Of a stretch of 64,000 nucleotides of DNA, positions 10,764-22,670 are shown one piece after another (within the stretch, counting starts at the first letter, position 1; each line of letters starts with the position of its first letter). The position numbers and the translations under genes were made by a program. This DNA comes from Siphonodentalium dalli (Eukaryota > Mollusca > Scaphopoda > Gadilida > Siphonodentaliidae): NCBI GenBank assembly GCA_032622095.1, contig CP136064.1, positions 1,860,001-1,924,000 on the forward strand. The letters run 5' to 3'. The notes under the pieces were generated by a model. It saw nothing but the letters and a program-made list of their open reading frames with translations, was not told the origin of the DNA and did not search any database.

Positions 10764-13739
10764 AAGGGGTATCTGATTTAGACTGGTTCCATGGTGGAGT
10801 ACGGTTGGATATTTTCAATTTGGCGCATGTTTCTCCATACCGCGCCATGTCAAATCTGGCCATATCCGAATCGGGTTGTCATTTACAATGTTTACAGAAA
10901 ACAAATATCTTCATGTTGGAATGCAAATGTATGTTTAAAGGAACAGATGTATCTCAACTTAAAGGAACATAAGTAACACAGTCACCAACTTTAAGTGGTA
11001 TCTGCTATAGACTGGTTCCATGGTGGAGTACGGTTGGATATTTTCAATTTGGCGCATGTTTCTCCATACCGCGCCATGTCAAATCTGGCCATATCCGAAT
11101 CGGGTTGTCATTTACAATGAGTGCAGAAAATATATATCTTCATGTTGGAATGCAAATGTATGTTTAAAGGAACAGATGTATCTCAACTTAAAGGGACATA
11201 ACTAACACAGTCACCAACTTTAAGGGGTATCTGCTATAGACTGGTTACATGGTGAAGTACGGTTGGATATTTTCAATTTGGCGTATGTTTCTCCATACCG
11301 CGCCATGTCAAATCTGGCCATATCCGAATCGGGTTGTCATTTACAATGTCTACAGAAAACAAATATCTTCATGTTGGAATGCAAATGTATGTTTAAAGGA
11401 ACAGATGTATCTCAACTTAAAGGAACATAAGTAACACAGTCACCAACTTTAAGGGGTATCTGCTATAGACTGGTTCCATGGTGGAGTACGGTTGGATATT
11501 TTCAATTTGGCGCATGTTTCTCCATACCGCGCCATGTCAAATCTGGCCATATCCGAATCGGGTTGTCATTTACAATGACTGCAGAAAATATATATCTTCA
11601 TGTTGGAATGCAAATGTATGTTTAAAGGAACAGATGTATCTCAACTTAAAGGGACATAACTAACACAGTCACCAACTTTAAGGGGTATCTGCTATAGACT
11701 GGTTACATGGTGGAGTACGGTTGGATATTTTCAATTTTGCGCATGTTTCTCCATACCGCGCCATGTCAAATCTGGCCATATCCGAATCGGGTTGTCATTT
11801 ACAATGACTGCAGAAAATAAATATTTTCATGTTGGAATGCAAAGGTATGTTTAAAGGAACAGATGTATCTCAACTTAAAGGGACATAAGTAACACAGTCA
11901 CCAACTTTAAGGGGTATCTGCTATAGACTGGTTCCATGGTGGAGTACGGTTGGATATTTTCAATTTGGCGCATGTTTCTCCATACCGCGCCATGTCAAAT
12001 CTGGCCATATCCGAATCGGGTTGTCATTTACAATGACTGCAGAAAATATATATCTTCATGGTGGAATGCAAATGTATGTTTAAAGGAACAGATGTATCTC
12101 AACTTAAAGAGACATAAATAACACAATCACCAACTTTAAGGGGTATCTGCTATAGACTGGTTCCATGGTGGAGTACTGTTGGATATTTTCAATTTGGCGC
12201 ATGTTTTTCCATACCGCGCCATGTCAAATCTGGCCATATCCGAATCGGGTTGTCATTTACAATGACTGCAGAAAATATATATCTTCATGGTGGAATGCAA
12301 ATGTATGTTTAAAGGAACAGATGTATCTCAACTTAAAGGGACATAAGTAACACAGTCACCAACTTTAAGGGGTGTCTGATATAGACTGGTTCCATGGTGG
12401 AGTACGGTTGGATATTTTCTATTTGGCGCATGTTTCTCCATACCGCGCCATGTCAAATCTGGCCATATCCGAATCGGGTTGTCATTTACAATGACTACAG
12501 AAAATAAATATCTTCATGTTGGAATGCAAATGTATGTTTAAAGGAACAGATGTATCTCAACTTAAAGGGACATAAGTAACACAGTCACCAACTTTAAGGG
12601 GTGTCTGCTATAGACTGGTTCCATGGTGGAGTACGGTTGGATATTTTCAATTTGGCGCATGTTTCCCCATACCGCGCCATGTCAAATCTGGCCATATCCG
12701 AATCGGGTTGTCATTTACAATGACTACAGAAAATAAATATCTTCATGTTGGAATGCAAATGTATGTTTAAAGGAACAGATGTATCTCAACTTAAAGGGAC
12801 ATAAATAACACAATCACCAACTTTAAGGGGTATCTGCTATAGACTGGTTCCATGGTGGAGTACTGTTGGATATTTTCAATTTGGCGCATGTTTTTCCATA
12901 CCGCGCCATGTCAAATCTGGCCATATCCGAATCGGGTTGTCATTTACAATGACCACAGAAAATAGATATCTTCTTGTTGGAATGCAAATGTATGTTTAAA
13001 GGAACAGATGTATCTCAACTTAAAGGGACATAAGTAACACAGTCACCAACTTTAAGGGGTATCTGATTTAGACTGGTTCCATGGTGGAGTACGGTTGGAT
13101 ATTTTCAATTTGGCACATGTTTCTCCATACCGCGCCATGTCAAATCTGGCCATATCCGAATCGGGTTGTCATTTACAATGTCTACAGAAAACAAATATCT
13201 TCATGTTGGAATGCAAATGTATGTTTAAAGGAACAGATGTATCTCAACTTAAAGGGGCATAAGTAACACAGTCACCAACTTTAAGGGGTATCTGCTATAG
13301 ACTGGTTCCATGGTGGAGTACGGTTGGATATTTTCAATTTGGCGCATGTTTCTCCATACCGCGCCATGTCCAATCTGGCCATATCCGAATCGGGTTGTCA
13401 TTTACAATGACTACAGAAAATAAATATCTTCATGTTGGAATGCAAATGTATGTTTAAAGGAACAGATGTATCTCAACTTAAAGGGACATAAATAACACAA
13501 TCACCAACTTTAAGGGGTATCTGCTATAGACTGGTTCCATGGTGGAGTACTGTTGGATATTTTCAATTTGGTGCTTGTTTTTCCATACCGCGCCATGTCA
13601 AATCAGGCCATATCCGAATCGGGTTGTCATTTACAATGACTACAGAAAATAGATATCTTCTTGTTGGAATACAATAGTATGTTTAAAGGAACAGATGTAA
13701 CTCAACTTAAAGGGATTAAGTAACACATTCACCAACTTT
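10764..13739 (+). repeat. 13-monomer cassette: A B A* B C I/N J K L M A N O
   Basis: Same order as 19466-22670 and 24274-27478, but one monomer shorter: I is fused to the tail of P at 11909-12137. Private changes here include 'ggtgaagtacgg' in A*, 'atattttcat' in C and 'ttggtgcttg' in O. It contains two A monomers, the second ('ggcacatg', 'ggggcat') at 13054. Confidence 0.93.
11909..12137 (+). repeat. Fused I/P monomer marking a one-monomer deletion
   Basis: It starts as I ('ccatgg', 'gactgcagaaaatatat', 'catggtgg') and ends as P ('aaataacacaatc'). In the related cassettes at 19466 and 24274, I and P are two separate monomers. It also has a private 'aaagagacat'. Confidence 0.87.
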
Positions 13740-14427
13740 AAGGGGTATCTGATTTAGACTGGTTCCATGGTGGAGTACGGTTGGATATTTTCAATTTGGC
13801 GCATGTTTCTCCATACCGCGCCATGTCAAATCTGGCCATATCCGAATCGGGTTGTCATTTACAATGTCTACAGAAAACAAATATCTTCATGTTGGAATGC
13901 AAATGTATGTTTAAAGGAACAGATGTATCTCAACTTAAAGGGACATAAGTAACACAGTCACCAACTTTAAAAGGTATCTGCTATAGACTGGTTCCATGGT
14001 GGAGTACGGTTGGATATTTTCAATTTGGCGCATGCTTCTCCATACCGCGCCATGTCAAATCTGGCCATATCCGAATCGGGTTGTCATTTACAATGACTGC
14101 AGAAAATATATATCTTCATGTTGGAATGCAAAATGTATGTTTAAATGAACAGATGTATCTCAACTTAAAGGGACATAACTAACACAGTCACCAACTTTAA
14201 GGGGTATCTGCTATAGACTGGTTACATGGTGGAGTACGGTTGGATATTTTCAATTTTGCGCATGTTTCTCCATACCGCGCCATGTCAAATCTGGCCATAT
14301 CCGAATCGGGTTGTCATTTACAATGACTGCAGAAAATAAATATCTTCATGTTGGAATGCAAAGGTATGTTTAAAGGAACAGATGTATCTCAACTTAAAGG
14401 GACATAAGTAACACAGTCACCAACTTT

Positions 14428-14656
14428 AAGGGGTGTCTGATATAGACTGGTTCCATGGTGGAGTACGGTTGGATATTTTCAATTTGGCGCATGTTTCTCC
14501 ATACCGCGCCATGTCAATTCTGGCCATATCCGAATCGGGTTGTCATTTACAATGACTACAGAAAATAAATATCTTCATGTTGGAATGCAAATGTATGTTT
14601 AAAGGAACAGATGTATCTCAACTTAAAGGGACATAAGTAACACAGTCACCAACTTT
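14428..14656 (+). repeat. Class D monomer (exemplar)
   Basis: The marks are 'tgtctgatata' at 7-17, T91 ('tcaattctgg') and 'gactacagaaaataaat'. Useful sub-markers are C169 ('atgtacg'), 'ccaagg' at 26-31 (31373, 35266), 'tctgaatc' (51741, 54489, 57695), and 'aaataacacaatc' at the 3' end (29541, 33434, 59069). Confidence 0.9.
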
Positions 14657-14885
14657 AAGGGGTATCTGCTATAGACTGGTTCCATGGTGGAGTACGGTTG
14701 GATATTTTCAATTTGGCGCATGTTTCTCCATACCGCGCCATGTCAAATCTGGCCATATCCGAATCGGGTTGTCATTTACAATGACTGCAGAAAATAAATA
14801 TCTTCATGTTGGAATGCAAATGTATGTTTAAAGGAACAGATGTATCTCAACTTAAAGGGACATAAGTAACACAGTCACCAACTTT
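14657..14885 (+). repeat. Class E monomer (exemplar)
   Basis: Like B at the 5' end ('tatctgctata', 'ccatgg') but with 'gactgcagaaaataaat' and 'cataagtaac'. In the 1833-10763 HOR it carries A98 ('ggcaatatcc') and T168 ('aatgtttg'). It is usually flanked by D on both sides. Confidence 0.85.
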
Positions 14886-15114
14886 AAGGGGTGTCTGATA
14901 TAGACTGGTTCCATGGTGGAGTACGGTTGGATATTTTCAATTTGGCGCATGTTTCTCCATACCGCGCCATGTCAATTCTGGCCATATCCGAATCGGGTTG
15001 TCATTTACAATGACTACAGAAAATAAATATCTTCATGTTGGAATGCAAATGTACGTTTAAAGGAACAGATGTATCTCAACTTAAAGGGACATAAGTAACA
15101 CAGTCACCAACTTT

Positions 15115-15343
15115 AAGGGGTGTCTGCTATAGACTGGTTCCATGGTGGAGTACGGTTGGATATTTTCAATTTGGCGCATGTTTCTCCATACCGCGCCATG
15201 TCAAATCTGGCCATATCCGAATCGGGTTGTCATTTACAATGACTACAGAAAATAAATATCTTCATGTTGGAATGCAAATGTATGTTTAAAGGAACAGATG
15301 TATCTCAACTTAAAGGGACATAAATAACACAATCACCAACTTT
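15115..15343 (+). repeat. Class F monomer (exemplar)
   Basis: The marks are 'tgtctgctata', 'gactacagaaaataaat' and A210 ('cataaataac'). The 3' tail is 'cacagtc', 'cacaatc' or 'aaatagcacaatc' depending on sub-lineage. It almost always precedes G. Confidence 0.88.
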
Positions 15344-15572
15344 AAGGGGTATCTGCTATAGACTGGTTCCATGGTGGAGTACTGTTGGATATTTTCAATT
15401 TGGCGCATGTTTTTCCATACCGCGCCATGTCAAATCTGGCCATATCCGAATCGAGTTGTCATTTACAATGACTACAGAAAATAGATATCTTCTTGTTGGA
15501 ATGCAAAAGTATGTTTAAAGGAACAGATGTAACTCAACTTAAAGGGACATAAGTAACACAGTCACCAACTTT
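15344..15572 (+). repeat. Class G monomer (exemplar): cassette closer
   Basis: The marks are usually 'gtactgttgg' at 36-45, T70 ('tttttcc'), A111 ('tcgagttg'), 'aaaatagatat' with T150 ('cttcttg'), 'caaaagtatg' and 'gtaactc'. I count 16 copies; 13 are followed by an A-type 5' end. The exceptions are the internal G copies at 3665, 6871 and 9390, which keep 'tacgg' and precede C. Confidence 0.9.
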
Positions 15573-16488
15573 AAGGGGTATCTGATTTAGACTGGTTCCA
15601 TGGTGGAGTACGGTTGGATATTTTCAATTTGGCGCATGTTTCTCCATACCGCGCCATGTCAAATCTGGCCATATCCGAATCGGGTTGTCATTTACAATGA
15701 CTGCAGAAAATATATATCTTCATGTTGGAATGCAAATGTATGTTTAAAGGAACAGATGTATCTCAACTTAAAGGGACATAAATAACACAGTCACCAACTT
15801 TAAGGGGTATCTGCTATAGACTGGTTAAATGGTGGAGTACAGTTGGATATTTTCAATTTTGCGCATGTTTCTCCATACCGCGCCATGTCAAATCTGGCCA
15901 TATCCGAATCGGGTTGTCATTTACAATGACTGCAGAAAATAAATATCTTCATGTTGGAATGCAAAGGTATGTTTAAAGGAACAGATGTATCTCAACTTAA
16001 AGGGACATAAGTAACACAGTCACCAACTTTAAGGGGTATCTGCTATAGACTGGTTACATGGTGGAGTACGGTTGGATATTTTCAATTTTGCGCATGTTTC
16101 TCCATACCGCGCCATGTCAAATCTGGCCATAACCGAATCGGGTTGTCATTTACAATGACTACAGAAAATAAATATCTTCATGTTGGAATGCAAATGTATG
16201 TTTAAAGGAACAGATGTATCTCAACTTAAAGGGACATAAATAACACAATCACCAACTTTAAGGGGTATCTGCTATAGACTGGTTCCATGGTGGAGTACTG
16301 TTGGATATTTTCAATTTGGCGCATGTTTTTCCATACCGCGCCATGTCAAATCTGGCCATATCCGAATCGAGTTGTCATTTACAATGACTACAGAAAATAG
16401 ATATCTTCTTGTTGGAATGCAAAAGTATGTTTAAAGGAACAGATGTAACTCAACTTAAAGGGACATAAGTAACACAGTCACCAACTTT
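15573..16488 (+). repeat. 4-monomer hybrid segment: A/B C C/N G
   Basis: The first monomer has an A-type 5' end ('tatctgattt') on a B body. It is followed by a C copy with 'ttaaatgg' and 'acagttgg', then a C with 'ataaccg' and an N tail ('gactacag', 'aaataacacaatc'). The C C doublet is rare and reappears at 49681. Confidence 0.85.
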
Positions 16489-17862
16489 AAGGGGTATCTG
16501 ATTTAGACTGGTTCCATGGTGGAGTACGGTTGGATATTTTCAATTTGGCGCATGTTTCTCCATACCGCGCCATGTCAAATCTGGCCATATCCGAATCGGG
16601 TTGTCATTTACAATGTCTACAGAAAACAAATATCTTCATGTTGGAATGCAAATGTATGTTTAAAGGAACAGATGTATCTCAACTTAAAGGGACATAAGTA
16701 ACACAGTCACCAACTTTAAGGGGTATCTGCTATAGACTGGTTCCATGGTGGAGTACGGTTGGATATTTTCAATTTGGCGCATGTTTCTCCATACCGCGCC
16801 ATGTCAAATCTGGCCATATCCGAATCGGGTTGTCATTTACAATGACTGCAGAAAATATATATCTTCATGTTGGAATGCAAATGTATGTTTAAATGAACAG
16901 ATGTATCTCAACTTAAAGGGACATAACTAACACAGTCACCAACTTTAAGGGGTATCTGCTATAGACTGGTTACATGGTGGAGTACGGTTGGATATTTTCA
17001 ATTTTGCGCATGTTTCTCCATACCGCGCCATGTCAAATCTGGCCATATCCGAATCGGGTTGTCATTTACAATGACTGCAGAAAATAAATATCTTCATGTT
17101 GGAATGCAAAGGTATGTTTAAAGGAACAGATGTATCTCAACTTAAAGGGACATAAGTAACACAGTCACCAACTTTAAGGGGTGTCTGATATAGACTGGTT
17201 CCATGGTGGAGTACGGTTGGATATTTTCAATTTGGCGCATGTTTCTCCATACCGCGCCATGTCAATTCTGGCCATATCCGAATCGGGTTGTCATTTACAA
17301 TGACTACAGAAAATAAATATCTTCATGTTGGAATGCAAATGTATGTTTAAAGGAACAGATGTCTCTCAACTTAAAGGGACATAAGTACTACAGTCACCAA
17401 CTTTAAGGGGTGTCTGCTATAGACTGGTTCCATGGTGGAGTACGGTTGGATATTTTCAATTTGGCGCATGTTTCTCCATACCGCGCCATGTCAAATCTGG
17501 CCATATCCGAATCGGGTTGTCATTTACAATGACTACAGAAAATAAATATCTTCATGTTGGAATGCAAATGTATGTTTAAAGGAACAGATGTATCTCAACT
17601 TAAAGGGACATAAATAACACAGTCACCAACTTTAAGGGGTATCTGCTATAGACTGGTTCCATGGTGGAGTACGGTTGGATATTTTCAATTTGGCGCATGT
17701 TTTTCCATACCGCGCCATGTCAAATCTGGCCATATCCGAATCGAGTTGTCATTTACAATGACTACAGAAAATAGATATCTTCTTGTTGGAATGCAAAAGT
17801 ATGTTTAAAGGAACAGATGTAACTCAACTTAAAGGGACATAAGTAACACAGTCACCAACTTT
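16489..17862 (+). repeat. 6-monomer shortened type 1 module: A B C D F G
   Basis: It matches the first nine monomers of HOR type 1 with E, E' and one D missing. The D retained has the 'tgtctctc' and 'gtactacag' tail of the second D but not the 'ctacatg' of the first. The G keeps 'tacgg' but, unlike the type 1 internal G, is followed by A. Confidence 0.88.
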
Positions 17863-19465
17863 AAGGGGTATCTGATTTAGACTGGTTCCATGGTGGAGTA
17901 CGGTTGGATATTTTCAATTTGGCGTATGTTTCTCCATACCGCGCCATGTCAAATCTGGCCATATCCGAATCGGGTTGTCATTTACAATGTCTACAGAAAA
18001 CAAATATCTTCATGTTGGAATGCAAATGTATGTTTAAAGGAACAGATGTATCTCAACTTAAAGGAACATAAGTAACACAGTCACCAACTTTAAGGGGTAT
18101 CTGCTATAGACTGGTTCCATGGTGGAGTACGGTTGGATATTTTCAATTTGGCGCAAGTTTCTCCATACCGCGCCATGTCAAATCTGGCCATATCCGAATC
18201 GGGTTGTCATTTACAATGACTGCAGAAAATATATATCTTCATGTTGGAATGCAAATGTATGTTTAAAGGAACAGATGTATCTCAACTTAAAGGGACATAA
18301 CTAACACAGTCACCAACTTTAAGGGGTATCTGCTATAGACTGGTTACATGGTGGAGTACGGTTGGATATTTTCAATTTTGCGCATGTTTCTCCATACCGC
18401 GCCATGTCAAATCTGGCCATAACCGAATCGGGTTGTCATTTACAATGACTGCAGAAAATAAATATCTTCATGTTGGAATGCAAATGTATGTTTAAAGGAA
18501 CAGATGTATCTCAACTTAAAGGGACATAAGTAACACAGTCACCAACTTAAAGAGGTGTCTGATTTAGACTGGTTCCATGGTGGAGTACAGTTGGATATTT
18601 TCTATTTGGCGCATGTTTCTCCATACCGCGCCATGTCAATTCTGGCCATATCCGAATCGGGTTGTCATTTACAATGACTACAGAAAATAAATATCTTCAT
18701 GTTGGAATGCAAATGCATGTTTAAAGGAACAGTTGTATCTCAAATTAAAGGGACATAAGTAACACAGTCACCAACTTTAAGGGGTGTCTGATATAGACTG
18801 GTTCCATGGTGGAGTACGGTTGGATATTTTCAATTTGGCGCATGTTTCTCCATACCGCGCCATGTCAATTCTGGCCATATCCGAATCGGGTTGTCATTTA
18901 CAATGACTACAGAAAATAAATATCTTCATGTTGGAATGCAAATGTATGTTTAAAGGAACAGATGTATCTCAACTTAAAGGGACATAAGTAACACAGTCAC
19001 CAACTTTAAGGGGTGTCTGCTATAGACTGGTTCCATGGTGGAGTACGGTTGGATATTTTCAATTTGGCGCATGTTTCTCCATACCGCGCCATGTCAAATC
19101 TGGCCATATCCGAATCGGGTTGTCATTTACAATGACTACAGAAAATAAATATCTTCATGTTGGAATGCAAATGTATGTTTAAAGGAACAGATGTATCTCA
19201 ACTTAAAGGGACATAAATAGCACAATCACCAACTTTAAGGGGTATCTGCTATAGACTGGTTCCATGGTGGAGTACTGTTGGATATTTTCAATTTGGCGCA
19301 TGTTTTTCCATACCGCGCCATGTCAAATCTGGCCATATCCGAATCGAGTTGTCATTTACAATGACTACAGAAAATAGATATCTTCTTGTTGGAATGCAAA
19401 AGTATGTTTAAAGGAACAGATGTAACTCAACTTAAAGGGACATAAGTAACACAGTCACCAACTTT
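17863..19465 (+). repeat. 7-monomer module: A B C H D F G
   Basis: It matches 22671-24273 in order and markers ('ataaccg' C, H with 'aaataaat', F with 'aaatagcacaatc'). The A has 'ggcgtatg' and B has the private 'gcgcaagtttc'. It precedes the 19466 cassette exactly as 22671 precedes 24274. Confidence 0.9.
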
Positions 19466-20610
19466 AAGGGGTATCTGATTTAGACTGGTTCCATGGTGGA
19501 GTACGGTTGGATATTTTCAATTTGGCGCATGTTTCTCCATACCGCGCCATGTCAAATCTGGCCATATCCGAATCGGGTTGTCATTTACAATGTTTACAGA
19601 AAACAAATATCTTCATGTTGGAATGCAAATGTATGTTTAAAGGAACAGATGTATCTCAACTTAAAGGAACATAAGTAACACAGTCACCAACTTTAAGTGG
19701 TATCTGCTATAGACTGGTTCCATGGTGGAGTACGGTTGGATATTTTCAATTTGGCGCATGTTTCTCCATACCGCGCCATGTCAAATCTGGCCATATCCGA
19801 ATCGGGTTGTCATTTACAATGAGTGCAGAAAATATATATCTTCATGTTGGAATGCAAATGTATGTTTAAAGGAACAGATGTATCTCAACTTAAAGGGACA
19901 TAACTAACACAGTCACCAACTTTAAGGGGTATCTGCTATAGACTGGTTACATGGTGGAGTACGGTTGGATATTTTCAATTTGGCGTATGTTTCTCCATAC
20001 CGCGCCATGTCAAATCTGGCCATATCCGAATCGGGTTGTCATTTACAATGTCTACAGAAAACAAATATCTTCATGTTGGAATGCAAATGTATGTTTAAAG
20101 GAACAGATGTATCTCAACTTAAAGGAACATAAGTAACACAGTCACCAACTTTAAGGGGTATCTGCTATAGACTGGTTCCATGGTGGAGTACGGTTGGATA
20201 TTTTCAATTTGGCGCATGTTTCTCCATACCGCGCCATGTCAAATCTGGCCATATCCGAATCGGGTTGTCATTTACAATGGCTGCAGAAAATATATATCTT
20301 CATGTTGGAATGCAAATGTATGTTTAAAGGAACAGATGTATCTCAACTTAAAGGGACATAACTAACACAGTCACCAACTTTAAGGGGTATCTGCTATAGA
20401 CTGGTTACATGGTGGAGTACGGTTGGATATTTTCAATTTTGCGCATGTTTCTCCATACCGCGCCATGTCAAATCTGGCCATATCCGAATCGGGTTGTCAT
20501 TTACAATGACTGCAGAAAATAAATATCTTCATGTTGGAATGCAAAGGTATGTTTAAAGGAACAGATGTATCTCAACTTAAAGGGACATAAGTAACACAGT
20601 CACCAACTTT

Positions 20611-20839
20611 AAGGGGTATCTGCTATAGACTGGTTCCATGGTGGAGTACGGTTGGATATTTTCAATTTGGCGCATGTTTCTCCATACCGCGCCATGTCAA
20701 ATCTGGCCATATCCGAATCGGGTTGTCATTTACAATGACTGCAGAAAATATATATCTTCATGGTGGAATGCAAATGTATGTTTAAAGGAACAGATGTATC
20801 TCAACTTAAAGGGACATAACTAACACAGTCACCAACTTT
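20611..20839 (+). repeat. Class I monomer (exemplar)
   Basis: B-like 5' end, 'gactgcagaaaatatat', and G153 ('catggtgg'), which turns the C of the 61-codon frame into W. It ends 'cataactaac'. It is found in the 21-, 17- and 9-monomer HORs and near 61.8 kb. Confidence 0.85.
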
Positions 20840-21068
20840 AAGGGGTATCTGCTATAGACTGGTTACATGGTGGAGTACGGTTGGATATTTTCAATTTGGC
20901 GCATGTTTTTCCATACCGCGCCATGTCAAATCTGGCCATATCCGAATCGGGTTGTCATTTACAATGACTACAGAAAATAAATATCTTCATGTTGGAATGC
21001 AAATGTATGTTTAAAGGAACAGATGTATCTCAACTTAAAGGGACATAAATAACACAATCACCAACTTT
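20840..21068 (+). repeat. Class P monomer: Q/N hybrid
   Basis: The 5' half matches Q ('ttacatgg', 'tttttcc') and the 3' half matches N ('gactacagaaaataaat', 'aaataacacaatc'). It is found only here and at 25648, between I and J. The equivalent place at 11.9-12.1 kb has lost one monomer by fusing I to the P tail. Confidence 0.8.
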
Positions 21069-21297
21069 AAGGGGTATCTGCTATAGACTGGTTCCATGGT
21101 GGAGTACTGTTGGATATTTTCAATTTGGCGCATGTTTTTCCATACCGCGCCATGTCAAATCTGGCCATATCCGAATCGGGTTGTCATTTACAATGACTGC
21201 AGAAAATATATATCTTCATGGTGGAATGCAAATGTATGTTTAAAGGAACAGATGTATCTCAACTTAAAGGGACATAAGTAACACAGTCACCAACTTT
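21069..21297 (+). repeat. Class J monomer (exemplar)
   Basis: The marks are 'gtactgttgg', T70 ('tttttcc'), 'gactgcagaaaatatat' and G153 ('catggtgg'). The 61-codon frame is open with C in place of G ('MVEYCW'). It always precedes K. Confidence 0.85.
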
Positions 21298-21526
21298 AAG
21301 GGGTGTCTGATATAGACTGGTTCCATGGTGGAGTACGGTTGGATATTTTCTATTTGGCGCATGTTTCTCCATACCGCGCCATGTCAAATCTGGCCATATC
21401 CGAATCGGGTTGTCATTTACAATGACTACAGAAAATAAATATCTTCATGTTGGAATGCAAATGTATGTTTAAAGGAACAGATGTATCTCAACTTAAAGGG
21501 ACATAAGTAACACAGTCACCAACTTT
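21298..21526 (+). repeat. Class K monomer (exemplar)
   Basis: The marks are 'tgtctgatata', T54 ('tctatttgg'), 'tcaaatctgg' and 'gactacagaaaataaat'. It follows J, Q or R in most places and precedes L or N. Copies at 59527 and 62733 share the private change 'tattcggcg'. Confidence 0.88.
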
Positions 21527-21755
21527 AAGGGGTGTCTGCTATAGACTGGTTCCATGGTGGAGTACGGTTGGATATTTTCAATTTGGCGCATGTTTCCCCA
21601 TACCGCGCCATGTCAAATCTGGCCATATCCGAATCGGGTTGTCATTTACAATGACTACAGAAAATAAATATCTTCATGTTGGAATGCAAATGTATGTTTA
21701 AAGGAACAGATGTATCTCAACTTAAAGGGACATAAATAACACAATCACCAACTTT
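21527..21755 (+). repeat. Class L monomer (exemplar)
   Basis: The marks are 'tgtctgctata', C71 ('tttcccc'), 'gactacagaaaataaat' and usually 'aaataacacaatc'. It always precedes M or O. Sub-variants are 'ccaagg' at 26-31 (39386, 43964, 45795, 50597) and 'gcgcaatgtc' with 'catacccg' (38242, 42133). Confidence 0.88.
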
Positions 21756-21984
21756 AAGGGGTATCTGCTATAGACTGGTTCCATGGTGGAGTACTGTTGG
21801 ATATTTTCAATTTGGCGCATGTTTTTCCATACCGCGCCATGTCAAATCTGGCCATATCCGAATCGGGTTGTCATTTACAATGACCACAGAAAATAGATAT
21901 CTTCTTGTTGGAATGCAAATGTATGTTTAAAGGAACAGATGTATCTCAACTTAAAGGGACATAAGTAACACAGTCACCAACTTT
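21756..21984 (+). repeat. Class M monomer (exemplar): cassette closer
   Basis: The marks are T70, 'gggttg', 'gaccacag' (or 'gactacag' in the M-prime form), 'aaaatagatat', 'cttcttg', 'caaatgtatg' and 'gtatctc'. I count 12 copies, 10 followed by an A-type 5' end. M-prime has 'tacgg' at 37-41 (39615, 44193, 46024, 50826). Confidence 0.85.
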
Positions 21985-22213
21985 AAGGGGTATCTGATTT
22001 AGACTGGTTCCATGGTGGAGTACGGTTGGATATTTTCAATTTGGCACATGTTTCTCCATACCGCGCCATGTCAAATCTGGCCATATCCGAATCGGGTTGT
22101 CATTTACAATGTCTACAGAAAACAAATATCTTCATGTTGGAATGCAAATGTATGTTTAAAGGAACAGATGTATCTCAACTTAAAGGGGCATAAGTAACAC
22201 AGTCACCAACTTT

Positions 22214-22442
22214 AAGGGGTATCTGCTATAGACTGGTTCCATGGTGGAGTACGGTTGGATATTTTCAATTTGGCGCATGTTTCTCCATACCGCGCCATGT
22301 CAAATCTGGCCATATCCGAATCGGGTTGTCATTTACAATGACTACAGAAAATAAATATCTTCATGTTGGAATGCAAATGTATGTTTAAAGGAACAGATGT
22401 ATCTCAACTTAAAGGGACATAAATAACACAATCACCAACTTT
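22214..22442 (+). repeat. Class N monomer (exemplar)
   Basis: The marks are 'tatctgctata', 'gactacagaaaataaat' and 'aaataacacaatc'. It precedes O in nearly every case. Copies at 44651, 46482, 51055 and 55863 have 'ccatagtgg', losing the ATG at position 28. Confidence 0.85.
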
Positions 22443-22670
22443 AAGGGGTATCTGCTATAGACTGGTTCCATGGTGGAGTACTGTTGGATATTTTCAATTT
22501 GGCGCTTGTTTTTCCATACCGCGCCATGTCAAATCAGGCCATATCCGAATCGGGTTGTCATTTACAATGACTACAGAAAATAGATATCTTCTTGTTGGAA
22601 TGCAATAGTATGTTTAAAGGAACAGATGTAACTCAACTTAAAGGGATTAAGTAACACATTCACCAACTTT
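22443..22670 (+). repeat. Class O monomer (exemplar), 228 bp: cassette closer
   Basis: The marks are 'gtactgttgg', T64 ('cgcttgtttttcc'), 'aatcagg' (or 'aatctgg' in O-prime), 'aaaatagatat', 'cttcttg', 'caatagtatg', 'gggattaag' (1 bp shorter than 'gggacataag') and 'cacattcacc'. All 12 copies are followed directly by class A. The shared deletion shows that they descend from one founder. Confidence 0.9.

Larger units (their letters stand above)
13740..15572 (+). repeat. 8-monomer module: A B C D E D F G (first occurrence)
   Basis: 1833 bp. The B copy has C67 and an extra A ('gcaaaatgtatg'), the second D has 'atgtacg', and G has 'taactc'. The same order recurs at 27479, in the second half of the units at 53114 and 56320, and at 46939 without the insertion. 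Confidence 0.93.
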
